Source: Candidatus Zixiibacteriota bacterium (GTDB lineage: Bacteria > Zixibacteria > MSB-5A5 > GN15 > JAAZOE01). From it: a DNA stretch of 6,338 nt. Position numbers and translations under genes: made by a program. The notes under the pieces are model-generated. The model worked only from the letters and a program-made list of their open reading frames with translations, was not told the DNA's origin and did not search any database. Shown here piece after piece: positions 1 to 6,254 of this stretch (position 1 is its first letter; each line of letters begins with the position of its first letter). Location: assembly GCA_028700875.1 (NCBI GenBank), contig JAQVRW010000183.1, forward strand, positions 1 to 6,338. The letters are read 5' to 3'.

Positions 1-1
1 G

Positions 2-436
2 ATCTTCTCCGGAACAGAAATGAAGCTGAACGAATGGGGGAGGATCGTTCATCAAGAGTGGTATCGTTCAGCGGCCATGCGCGCCGAAATCGAGCCGGAC
101 TCTTTCGTCGTAATGCCAAACCATATCCATGGTATTATACTCATCCACCCGGTAGGGGCGAGCGGGTGCTCGCCCAAGATAGATAGGCGTTATATCTATC
201 GGAACCCGGACAACGACGGTTTCGTCAAAAAGTCATTGGCTTCCTTTGTCGCTGGGTTAAAATCCGCGGTCACAACCAAAATAAACGCACTGCGCGGCAC
301 ACCTGGAAAACCATTTTGGCAACGGAATTATTTCGACCATATTATTCGCGATGAGGAATCTTTGTACCAATGCCTGACGTATATTAAGCAGAACCCGTTG
401 AAATGGGCAATTGACAAGGAAAACCCGGAAGGTTGA
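2..436 (+). CDS. REP-associated tyrosine transposase (RAYT / Y1 IS200-like family), 5' end outside window
   Basis: This is the C-terminal part of a single-strand-specific HUH/Y1 transposase. Counting from the ATG at 20, the HUH motif is His35-Ile-His37 in VVMPNHIHGIIL, and the likely catalytic tyrosine is Tyr121 in TYIKQNP; the equivalent E. coli YafM motif DYIYINP holds Tyr115. FWQRNYFDHIIRDEES (99-114) is also typical of the family. The frame stays open to the window edge (IFSGTE before the ATG), and family members carry roughly 45 more residues there, so the ATG at 20 is probably internal and the gene is cut by the window. RAYT proteins bind and cleave REP hairpins and are usually single-copy domesticated genes rather than active insertion sequences. 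A REP-like hairpin lies in this gene, encoding residues about 45-52 of the variable loop after HUH, and another lies just downstream. Family assignment is secure; activity is unknown. Confidence 0.9.
   Translation: MFSGTEMKLNEWGRIVHQEWYRSAAMRAEIEPDSFVVMPNHIHGIILIHPVGASGCSPKIDRRYIYRNPDNDGFVKKSLASFVAGLKSAVTTKINALRGTPGKPFWQRNYFDHIIRDEESLYQCLTYIKQNPLKWAIDKENPEG
152..176 (-). repeat. REP-like hairpin inside the transposase gene (inverted copy)
   Basis: This 25-bp segment is the exact reverse complement of 483-507. It holds a perfect 8-bp stem, GGGCGAGC (156-163) with GCTCGCCC (168-175), around a four-base loop GGGT, preceded by a GTAG tetranucleotide (152-155). A short conserved tetranucleotide beside a GC-rich hairpin is how REP elements recognised by RAYT proteins look. 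It sits in frame and encodes VGASGCSP in the loop between the HUH strand and the following helix. Confidence 0.8.
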
Positions 437-482
437 TTAACCGTGTGATGAAGTGGTTGCCATGGTTGAAAGAGGCGCCCTA

Positions 483-507
483 TGGGCGAGCACCCGCTCG
501 CCCCTAC
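483..507 (+). repeat. REP-like hairpin downstream of the transposase gene
   Basis: A perfect 8-bp stem, GGGCGAGC (484-491) with GCTCGCCC (496-503), encloses loop ACCC and is followed by CTAC (504-507), the complement of the GTAG tetranucleotide. It is an exact inverted copy of 152-176. A competing hairpin, CGCCC (476-480), TAT, GGGCG (484-488), shares the left arm. It lies between the RAYT stop at 436 and the next gene's start at 528, the usual place for a RAYT-associated REP. No convincing promoter was seen in 437-527. Confidence 0.8.
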
Positions 508-527
508 AACATGTTAGGAATGCACGT

Positions 528-977
528 ATGAATCGTAAAGAATTGGCTATCGAACGGTTTCGCGGGGATTACAATTGCGCGCAATCGGTGCTGTCCGTTT
601 TCGCCGCGGATTTTGGGCTGGATGAAAAGGTAGCTCTCCGGATTGCCTGGCCGTTTGGCGGCGGGATGGCGCGGCTTCAAAAAACCTGCGGGGCGGTCAC
701 CGGGGCATATATGGTCATCGGTCTGGCATGGGGAACAAAGAAGCCGGAAACCGAAGAGGAAAAAGAAAAGGTCTATCAGGTTGTCCAGCAGTTCACCGCC
801 CGGTTCGAGGCCATTCACGGCGCGACCGATTGTCTCACCCTGCTGGGACAGGATATCAGCACCCCGGAAGGGAGGCAGAAGTCCAAAGATGAGAACCGCT
901 CTGCCTTGCGGTGCGAGAAATATGTCGGCGATGCCGTAACGATTCTGGAAGATTTGCTGAAAACTGATCCGGTATAA
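528..977 (+). CDS. C_GCAxxG_C_C family putative redox-active protein
   Basis: This 149-residue protein matches the small family named for its spaced cysteines (Pfam PF09719, putative redox-active protein). The landmarks are Cys17 in DYNCAQSVL, GGGMAR (44-49), Cys54 in the CGAVTGA block (54-60), Cys102 in ATDCLTLLG, and Cys129 in the C-terminal RCEKYVGDAV. No signal peptide or membrane segment is visible, so it should be cytoplasmic. The four conserved cysteines suggest redox or metal chemistry, but the exact reaction is not known for the family. The start at 528 is chosen because AGGA (516-519) lies 8 bases upstream and the family's usual N-terminus (MNRKELAIERF) begins here. A longer reading from 453 would translate the REP-like hairpin and is not credible. 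The gene stands alone and converges with the EF-G gene. Confidence 0.85.
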   Translation: MNRKELAIERFRGDYNCAQSVLSVFAADFGLDEKVALRIAWPFGGGMARLQKTCGAVTGAYMVIGLAWGTKKPETEEEKEKVYQVVQQFTARFEAIHGATDCLTLLGQDISTPEGRQKSKDENRSALRCEKYVGDAVTILEDLLKTDPV

Positions 978-994
978 CAAGGAAAATCATGGAA

Positions 995-1060
995 TCGTCG
1001 GGCAACGTGGCCGCTCCCTGCCGCCGCATCACCCGACGAAAATACAATATGATGCGACGG
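995..1060. other. Convergent intergenic region with two alternative hairpins, possible weak terminator
   Basis: Between the two convergent stops (977 and 1063), TCGTCGGG (995-1002) pairs perfectly with CCCGACGA (1032-1039) around a 29-base loop. CCGCCGCATC (1021-1030) pairs with GATGCGACGG (1051-1060) with one mismatch. The two stems interleave, so they exclude each other. Neither is followed by a clear U-tract on either strand, so a role in ending transcription is only a guess from position. Confidence 0.35.
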
Positions 1061-1062
1061 GG

Positions 1063-3141
1063 TTAATTCCCCCGGCTCTTCTTTTTCTCTTCGATGACCT
1101 TCTCGGCCAATGCCTCGGGCAGAGGCTGGTACGCCAAAAATTCCATGGAGTAGTTGGCCCGGCCGCTGGAAAGCGTCCGTAACGCGGAGGCGTACCCGAA
1201 CATCTCCATCAACGGCACGGTGCCGGTGATCTTCTGCGAGCCTTTGCGGTGCCGACGCATGCTGTCGATTTTTCCCCGGCGGCGATGCAGGTCGCCATTG
1301 ATGTCGCCGAGGTACTCATCCGGCGTGTTGACCTCGATCTTCATGATCGGTTCGAGCAATTTCGGTGCGGCCTTGTGGATGACCTCTCGCAGGGCCTGGG
1401 CGGTGCAGAGGCGAAACGCCATTTCGCTGGAATCGACCTCGTGATAGCCGCCGTCGAGAAGGACGAACTTGACATCAACCATTGGATATCCGGCGACCAA
1501 ACCCTTGGCGGCGGTATCGAGGAACCCCTTGTGGATGGCGGGGATATATTCGCGGGGGATGTTGCCGCCGCGAACGTAATCGACGAACTCCAAACCGCCT
1601 TTAGGATTCGGTTCGATCCGGAATTCGATATGGGCGTACTGCCCCTTGCCGCCGGTCTGCTTTTTATACCGGTAGTCGCAGCGGGTATCAGCCGTGATCG
1701 TCTCCCGGAAGGCCACCGCCGGAGCGCCCACGATGACAGCGAGCCCATACTCGGTCTTAAGCCGGTCGACGACGATTTCCAGATGCAGTTCCCCCATGCC
1801 GGAGATGACCGTTTCCTCGGTTTCTTCATCGTAACGGACCCGGAACGACGGATCCTCCAGCGCCAGTTTGCCCAGTGCCGCGCCCAGTTTATCCCGATTT
1901 TCCTTGCCGGCCGGTTCGATGCGCATATCCAGAACGGTGTCCGGATAATGGATGTTCTCCAGTAAAATGGGGTTGGCTTCATCGCAGAGCGTGTCGCCGG
2001 TAGTCGTATATTTCAGCCCGACCAGGGCGGCGATATCGCCGGCGCGAACTTCGCCGATCTCCCGCCGTTCATCGGCATGGATCTTCAGTATCCGCCCGAT
2101 CCGTTCGCGTTTGTTCTTGGTGGCGTTGAAAATATAGCTGCCCGCTTTCAGGTCTCCGGAATAGGCCCGGATGAACGTTTGCTGCCCGACAAAGGGGTCG
2201 GTGATGATCTTAAATGCCAACGCTGCAAACGGGCTCTGCGACGAGGGCTTGCGGAAGATCGCCTTGTCGTGATCGTCGGCATCGACGCCGTCGATAATGC
2301 CGCGGTCGACCGGTGACGGAAGGTAATCGACGACGGCGTCAAGCAAAGGCTGGACACCTTTATTCTTGAAGGCCGTGCCGCAAAAGACCGGGGTGATCAA
2401 CAGTTTCGTTACCGCGTGACGGGCGGCGTGCTTGATATCCTCGACCGTGATCGTTTCCTCGTTGAGGTACTTGACCATCAGGGTCTCATCCACTTCGGCC
2501 AGGCGAACGACCATGTTCTCGCGCAGCGCCACGGCCTGCTCGCGGAGATCGGCCGGAATGTCGTCGTACACCAATTCCAGGCCTTTATGCGTGACCTTGG
2601 TCATGGTCATCAGGTCGATCACGCCTTCATATTCCGCTTCCTTGCCGACCGGCAATTGAAACGGGATAGCGTTGGCTCCCAGCATCTCGTTCATCATCTC
2701 GATCGTATGGAAGAAATCGGCGCCGGGTCGATCCATTTTATTGATAAAAGCGATCCGCGGCACCTTGTAGCGGTCAGCCTGATGCCAGACCGTTTCGCTT
2801 TGCGGTTCCACGCCGCCGACCGCGCAGAAGACCATGACGATGCCGTCGAGCACCCGCAGCGAGCGCTCCACCTCGAGGGTGAAATCGATATGGCCGGGGG
2901 TGTCGATGATGTTGATCTGGTAGTTTTTCCAGGTGGTGGAAATAGCGGCCGAGGAGATGGTGATGCCCCGTTCCTGTTCCTGTTGCATGAAATCCATCAC
3001 CGCCTGGCCGTTGTGAACCTCGCCCATCTTGTGGGTCGTGCCGGTGAAAAAGAGGATTCGCTCCGTAGTCGTGGTTTTGCCGGCGTCGATATGGGCCACG
3101 ATGCCGATATTCCGAATTGTCTGTAAAAACGAATGTTCCAT
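1063..3141 (-). CDS. fusA: Translation elongation factor G, stand-alone copy (possibly EF-G2 type)
   Basis: This 692-residue protein is a full-length EF-G, the GTPase that drives tRNA-mRNA translocation and, with RRF, ribosome recycling. G1 is AHIDAGKT (16-23), switch I holds QEQERGITI (54-62), G3 is DTPGH (80-84) with the catalytic His84, G4 is NKMD (134-137), and the G5-like region is CGTAFKNKG (254-262). Domain III has SGMGELHLEI (447-456). Domain IV has KQTGGKGQYA (494-503) and GGYHEVDSSE (564-573), where His567 corresponds to the tip histidine. The start fits AAGGA in the leader about 8 bases upstream. No rpsL, rpsG or tuf neighbours are present, so this is not the classical str operon, and FCAVGGVEPQSETVWHQAD (105-123) recalls the EF-G2 paralogues. 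EF-G identity is certain; the subtype is inferred. Confidence 0.96.
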   Translation of the reverse strand: MEHSFLQTIRNIGIVAHIDAGKTTTTERILFFTGTTHKMGEVHNGQAVMDFMQQEQERGITISSAAISTTWKNYQINIIDTPGHIDFTLEVERSLRVLDGIVMVFCAVGGVEPQSETVWHQADRYKVPRIAFINKMDRPGADFFHTIEMMNEMLGANAIPFQLPVGKEAEYEGVIDLMTMTKVTHKGLELVYDDIPADLREQAVALRENMVVRLAEVDETLMVKYLNEETITVEDIKHAARHAVTKLLITPVFCGTAFKNKGVQPLLDAVVDYLPSPVDRGIIDGVDADDHDKAIFRKPSSQSPFAALAFKIITDPFVGQQTFIRAYSGDLKAGSYIFNATKNKRERIGRILKIHADERREIGEVRAGDIAALVGLKYTTTGDTLCDEANPILLENIHYPDTVLDMRIEPAGKENRDKLGAALGKLALEDPSFRVRYDEETEETVISGMGELHLEIVVDRLKTEYGLAVIVGAPAVAFRETITADTRCDYRYKKQTGGKGQYAHIEFRIEPNPKGGLEFVDYVRGGNIPREYIPAIHKGFLDTAAKGLVAGYPMVDVKFVLLDGGYHEVDSSEMAFRLCTAQALREVIHKAAPKLLEPIMKIEVNTPDEYLGDINGDLHRRRGKIDSMRRHRKGSQKITGTVPLMEMFGYASALRTLSSGRANYSMEFLAYQPLPEALAEKVIEEKKKSRGN

Positions 3142-3165
3142 TCCTGTCCTTCTTCACGTCGCGCC

Positions 3166-3188
3166 GATGGTTCCCGAATGGGACCATC
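3166..3188 (-). other. Leader hairpin upstream of the EF-G ribosome binding site
   Basis: GATGGT (3166-3171) plus CCC (3173-3175) pairs with GGG (3180-3182) plus ACCATC (3183-3188). This gives 9 base pairs with one bulged T and a GAAT loop on the + strand. In the EF-G transcript it sits about 25 bases before the start codon, just upstream of the purine-rich GAAGAAGGACAGGA. It could shape access to the ribosome binding site; function is not shown. Confidence 0.4.
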
Positions 3189-3214
3189 ACTCGCCAATTG
3201 TCATCACCTGAAAA

Positions 3215-3228
3215 TGCCGTCGAACGGC
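3215..3228 (-). other. Small attenuator-like hairpin in the EF-G leader
   Basis: On the minus strand GCCGT, loop TCG and ACGGC form a 5-bp stem (3216-3228), followed by ATTTTC. This resembles a weak intrinsic terminator inside the leader between the predicted promoter and the EF-G start. The stem and U-tract are both short, so this is a low-confidence call. Confidence 0.25.
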
Positions 3229-3291
3229 GGCGGTAGACCAGAGTGAGACCGTACTGTACCCAAACCGGATTATCGGTTCGGCAGGCCGACT

Positions 3292-3319
3292 AATGTAGCC
3301 TAAAACGCAGAAATGTCAA
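3292..3319 (-). promoter_or_regulatory. Predicted sigma-70-type promoter for the EF-G gene
   Basis: Read on the minus strand, a consensus -35 TTGACA (3314-3319) is followed after 16 bases by TACATT (3292-3297), which matches four of six -10 positions. Transcription would start near 3285 and give a leader of about 140 nt. It lies downstream of the ychF-like stop at 3379, so the EF-G gene can be transcribed independently of nfo and ychF. The 237-base gap 3142-3378 otherwise holds only the leader hairpins listed here. Confidence 0.6.
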
Positions 3320-3378
3320 GCTGGTTCCGGGGCAAAAGCCGGAAAAAACGACCACGGTACGTATTTTACGGCAAGGAG

Positions 3379-4437
3379 TTATATGTTAAACCGGAAAAGA
3401 ACGATATCGCCGTCGGCCATGATATAGTCTTTGCCTTCGACCCGGAATTTCCCGGCTTCCTTGGCGGCGCGCTCGGAGCCGTACTTTTCGAAATCGGCGT
3501 AGCTGACTATTTCGGCCCGTATGAAACCCCGTTCGATATCGCTATGGATGGCCCCGGCCGCCCTGCGGGCGTTGGTCCCTTTGCGGATAGTCCAGGCCCG
3601 TCCTTCCGGTTCCCCGACCGTGAAGAAGACGATCAACCCCACCAGGTTGTATGATTTCTGGATCAGCAGTTCCATCGCCGGACGGGAAATCCCCAAATCG
3701 GCCAGAAAAGCGGCTTGGTCATCGGGGGCCAATGCCGCCAGTTCCATTTCGATTTTGCCGCAGAGGACGACCGTCTCACGGGCGCCGGGTATCGTCAAGT
3801 CGGCAAATTGTGCCAGCCATTTGTCCTGGTTCCCGATATCGCTTTCGGGGATATTGAGGACGATCAGAAGCGGTTTCAGCGACAGCAGGGAATACTTGGT
3901 CACGGCCCGGATCGCTTCCTCGTCCAATCCGCCCTGCGATAACGGCCGGCCTTCCTCGAGGCAACTCAGGCATTTTTTCAGAACCTCGGCCTCTATCTCC
4001 GCCTCTTTATCGCCGGTCAATTGCGCCGTACGGACCCGTTTGTCGAGATTGCGTTCGATAATCATCTGGTCGGAGAGAATCATTTCCTCGTTGAAGAGGT
4101 TGAAATGACGCATCGGCGAGCAGTCCGGAGTGAAGCAATCGATGACTACCATCAGGGCGTCGGCATACTTGACGTCTTCGGGCATCTCGATCGTTGCGGC
4201 CCCGGATTCCTTGCCCTTGCCGGAAAACGCCGAGATGTCGATATATTCGATTTCAGCGTGGGTAATTTTTCGCGGATTGACCCCCTCGCACAACTTTTCC
4301 AGACGGTCATCGGGGACCTTGATCACGGCCCGATGGGAGGCCTTGCTATAATCGCCGACCGCCTCGGTCTTGCCAGCCGCGGCGTTGAACACGGTGGTCT
4401 TGCCCGACTGAGGCAGGCCGATAATCGCTATTTTCAC
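3379..4437 (-). CDS. ychF: Divergent YchF/Obg-like P-loop NTPase with C-terminal TGS (DUF933) domain
   Basis: The 352 residues align along YchF (OLA1), the ribosome-associated ATPase of the Obg group. The P-loop is GLPQSGKTT (7-15), where canonical YchF has GLPNVGKST. The G4-like motif is NIPE (195-198); an NxxE instead of NKxD is the YchF feature linked to ATP preference. The C-terminal TGS/DUF933 domain (about 268-351) is very well kept: FFTVGEPEGRAWTIRKG, AAGAIHSDIERGFIRAE and EGKDYIMADGDIVLFRF. The switch II region is unusual: canonical DxAGL is DISAF (67-71) and the glycine-rich stretch after it is rewritten. The protein may therefore be a separate subfamily rather than true YchF. The start is GTG (4435-4437), overlapping the nfo stop as GTGA, with AAAGG about 6 bases upstream. 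This suggests translational coupling to nfo. Family is secure; exact role is inferred. Confidence 0.88.
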   Translation of the reverse strand: MKIAIIGLPQSGKTTVFNAAAGKTEAVGDYSKASHRAVIKVPDDRLEKLCEGVNPRKITHAEIEYIDISAFSGKGKESGAATIEMPEDVKYADALMVVIDCFTPDCSPMRHFNLFNEEMILSDQMIIERNLDKRVRTAQLTGDKEAEIEAEVLKKCLSCLEEGRPLSQGGLDEEAIRAVTKYSLLSLKPLLIVLNIPESDIGNQDKWLAQFADLTIPGARETVVLCGKIEMELAALAPDDQAAFLADLGISRPAMELLIQKSYNLVGLIVFFTVGEPEGRAWTIRKGTNARRAAGAIHSDIERGFIRAEIVSYADFEKYGSERAAKEAGKFRVEGKDYIMADGDIVLFRFNI

Positions 4438-5294
4438 TTCGAACCTTTCTTTCCCTTGATAAGCGACCGCAGGATTTTAAGATTGGCGATATCCTCGGCC
4501 GCCGACTCTTTCGGGGTTTCCAGAATCATCGGGATTTTGGCCAGCCGACGGTCATTCAGGAAAAATCCGAACGGCGCGACGCCGATTTCCCCCTGGCCGA
4601 TGGCCTGATGACGATCCACGCGGCTGCCGGGACCCTTCATGGAATCATTGATATGAATGATGCGCAACCGGTCGAGCCCCAAAATGGAGTCGAACTCTTT
4701 GATAGTGGCTTTGTATTCCGTCTCGGTGGCGATCGGATATCCGGCGGCGAAAATATGGCAGGTATCGAGACAGACGCCCATCCGGTCTTTGTTATCCGTC
4801 ATCGCGATAATCTCGGCCAGTTGCTCGAATCGGTACCCCAGATTGGTGCCCTGGCCGGCGGTGGTTTCCAGACAGATGGTCACTTTGCCGTCGGGATCGA
4901 GGGCGATCATCCGGTTGAACGCTTCGGCGATTCGTTTAAGCCCGACAGCCTCGCCCGAACCGACATGCGAACCGGGGTGCATAACCAAATTGGCGATTCC
5001 CAGGAAGTCTCACCGTTTCATTGCCTCGAAAAACCCCTCGTATGATTTTTCGTATAAGGCCGGATCGGGGGAGGCGAGGTTGATCAGGTAGCTGTCGTGG
5101 GCGCAGGCGACTGTCACGCCGGTATCCTTCTGGGCCTGGGCAAAAAGCACGGCATCCTCATCGGTGAGCGGTTTGGCCCGCCACTGGTTGGAGGACTTGG
5201 TGAAGATTTGCACCACGTCGCAGGTGGCTTCTTTGCCGTTATGGGGAGCGTTCTGCACTCCGCCGGATATCGAAACATGAGCGCCGAGCGGCAT
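4434..5294 (-). pseudogene. nfo: Endonuclease IV (AP endonuclease) interrupted by an in-frame TGA at codon 95
   Basis: This is a full-length Nfo, a Zn-dependent enzyme that cuts DNA 5' of abasic sites in base excision repair. It is 286 codons long, against 285 residues in E. coli. One TGA (5010-5012) splits it without changing frame. Ligand equivalents are all present: His66 (AHDSYLIN), His106 (HPGSH), Glu143 (LETTAGQG), Asp177 and His180 (DTCH), His214 (HIND), Asp227 and His229 (DRH), and Glu259 (LET). The start is the ATG at 5292-5294, with AAAGGAG 9 bases upstream and the expected MPLGAHVS. The stop falls in ...EAMKR*DFLGIANLV..., where E. coli has DEMQRCEQLG, so TGA aligns with a cysteine. 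The upstream piece keeps only one ligand, so two separate proteins would not work. It is labelled pseudogene because the frame is broken; sequencing error or recoding would make it functional. Confidence 0.8.
5010..5012 (-). other. In-frame TGA codon within nfo
   Basis: Read on the minus strand, codons ATG AAA CGG are followed by TGA and then GAC TTC CTG GGA, all in the same frame as both halves of nfo. A single substitution from TGC or TGT (Cys, as in E. coli), or from CGA (Arg), would produce it. A weak 4-bp hairpin lies downstream (4983-4998; AATC with GGTT around GCCAATTT). It is too poor to call a SECIS element. Confidence 0.9.
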
Positions 5295-5303
5295 AAATCG
5301 TTT

Positions 5304-5310
5304 CTCCTTT
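5304..5310 (-). promoter_or_regulatory. Strong Shine-Dalgarno site of nfo
   Basis: On the minus strand this reads AAAGGAG, 9 bases before the ATG at 5292-5294. It decides the start against longer in-frame readings toward 5408, which would run upstream through the promoter and lack family similarity. Confidence 0.8.
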
Positions 5311-5319
5311 AGCAGTCTG

Positions 5320-5347
5320 AATATATGGTAAATATGTGCGGAGGCAA
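5320..5347 (-). promoter_or_regulatory. Predicted sigma-70-type promoter for nfo-ychF
   Basis: On the minus strand TTGCCT (5342-5347, four of six -35 matches) is followed after 16 bases by TATATT (5320-5325, five of six -10 matches). The start point would be near 5313, giving a leader of about 20 nt that carries the AAAGGAG site. No other promoter was seen before ychF, so the two genes are probably co-transcribed. Confidence 0.6.
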
Positions 5348-5380
5348 GAGGTAATGGAAAACAAACGATGGCTCTGTGCC

Positions 5381-5453
5381 CGGTCCGCCACGGGCGGACC
5401 GCCCACAAAAGTGGAACAACGTATTCCGCCCCAAGGGGCGGGGCACCCCGTCT
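5381..5453. repeat. Cluster of GC-rich REP-like hairpins between rex and nfo
   Basis: Within the 267-base gap 5295-5561, a perfect 9-bp stem, CGGTCCGCC (5381-5389) with GGCGGACCG (5393-5401), has loop ACG. A competing hairpin, GGGCG, GAC, CGCCC, occupies 5392-5404. CCGCCCC (5426-5432) pairs with GGGGCGG (5435-5441), and CGGGG (5439-5443) pairs with CCCCG (5446-5450), extendable by G-U pairs to about 5453. They resemble dispersed REP-type repeats but are not copies of the hairpin near the transposase. No U-tract follows on the minus strand, so they are not typical terminators for rex. Confidence 0.5.
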
Positions 5454-5561
5454 TTAGTGAGTAAATCCGGCCTTGGTGCACATGGTGCGCGTTTTTTGAC
5501 ACGCCCTTCAGGGTTGGGGGAAATGATGTTTTGAAATTTACCTATGAAACCTGAGAGCCGC

Positions 5562-6218
5562 TTATTCCGCCGGGGGACGACGGTTGGTCAACGTGAATGA
5601 CAGATACTCCAACTCCATCGACATGTTCTCGCTGCGCAGATACACATCCGGAGGAACATGCAGATTGATCGGCGCGAAATTCAAGATCGCCTTGATTCCG
5701 GCCGCCACGACTTCATCGACGATATACTGGGCCACGATCGCCGGCACCGCCAGCACGACCATCTCGATATGATTCTCGCGCAGCAGGCGGGGCATGTCGC
5801 GGATGTCGGAGACGATCAACCCTTTGTGATTGGATCCGATTTTGCGCTGGTCGTTGTCGAACACCAGCTTGATGATGAAGCCCTGCTTCTGGAATTCTTT
5901 GTAGGACACCAGGGCCGAACCGATATTGCCGACCCCGATCATGGCGATATTCCAAACCCGGTTGACTCCCAGAATCTCCGCGATTCGCTGCTTCAACTCC
6001 GAAACGGGGTATCCCAGCCCGCGGGTGCCGAAGGAACCGAAAAAGGAGAGGTCCTTGCGGACCTGCGCCGGAGTCAGTTTTTCGCGCCGGGCCAGTTCCT
6101 TGGAAGAAATCGTTTCCTGGTTTTCTTTTTCGAGCAGGGACAAGGCGCGATAATAGAGCGACAACCGTTTTATGGTTGACTCCGAAATCTTCCTTTTGCC
6201 TTCGCTCTTTTTCGGCAT
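5562..6218 (-). CDS. rex: Redox-sensing transcriptional repressor Rex
   Basis: The 218 residues match Rex, the dimeric repressor that leaves DNA when the NADH/NAD+ ratio rises and so controls fermentation and respiration genes. The N-terminal winged helix (about 11-66) has the family signature KISESTIKRLSLYYRAL (10-26) and the recognition segment LTPAQVRKDLSFFGSFG (48-64). The Rossmann domain has GVGNIG (95-100), VFDND (119-123) with the acidic residue that favours NAD(H) over NADP(H), NFAP (180-183), and the usual C-terminal helix ending in LEYLSFTL. The ATG at 6216-6218 is the only reasonable start; its best ribosome binding site, AAGGTGG, is rather far (about 13 bases), so initiation may be modest. 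The gene is probably monocistronic, because nfo has its own promoter. A matching operator in its promoter implies autoregulation. Confidence 0.96.
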   Translation of the reverse strand: MPKKSEGKRKISESTIKRLSLYYRALSLLEKENQETISSKELARREKLTPAQVRKDLSFFGSFGTRGLGYPVSELKQRIAEILGVNRVWNIAMIGVGNIGSALVSYKEFQKQGFIIKLVFDNDQRKIGSNHKGLIVSDIRDMPRLLRENHIEMVVLAVPAIVAQYIVDEVVAAGIKAILNFAPINLHVPPDVYLRSENMSMELEYLSFTLTNRRPPAE

Positions 6219-6254
6219 CGACGGTTTTTCGCCACCTTCCGGGTTTACCGGCCC

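Noticed and set aside
453..527. N-terminal extension of the cysteine-motif protein from an ATG at 453
   Set aside because: It would translate the REP-like hairpin, has no family similarity, and a good AGGA site precedes the ATG at 528.
1249..1965. Long open frame antisense to the EF-G gene, and similar long frames opposite ychF, nfo and rex
   Set aside because: They are opposite-strand shadows of strongly conserved genes and have no recognisable domains or ribosome binding sites.
4434..4988. Independent gene for the C-terminal nfo half, starting at TTG 4986 or ATG 4980
   Set aside because: No ribosome binding site is near either codon, and the piece lacks the N-terminal part of the TIM barrel and one zinc ligand.
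4983..4998. SECIS-like hairpin after the nfo TGA, with G first in the apical loop about 16 nt downstream
   Set aside because: The stem has only 4 pairs, including one G-U, and such a structure is expected by chance.
5295..5408. Longer nfo start up to 5408
   Set aside because: The extension crosses the predicted promoter and ribosome binding site, and known Nfo proteins begin at the GAHVS-type N-terminus.
5476..5497. Hairpin followed by six Ts on the + strand
   Set aside because: It looks like a weak intrinsic terminator, but no + strand gene precedes it. On the minus strand, where rex ends, there is no U-tract after it.
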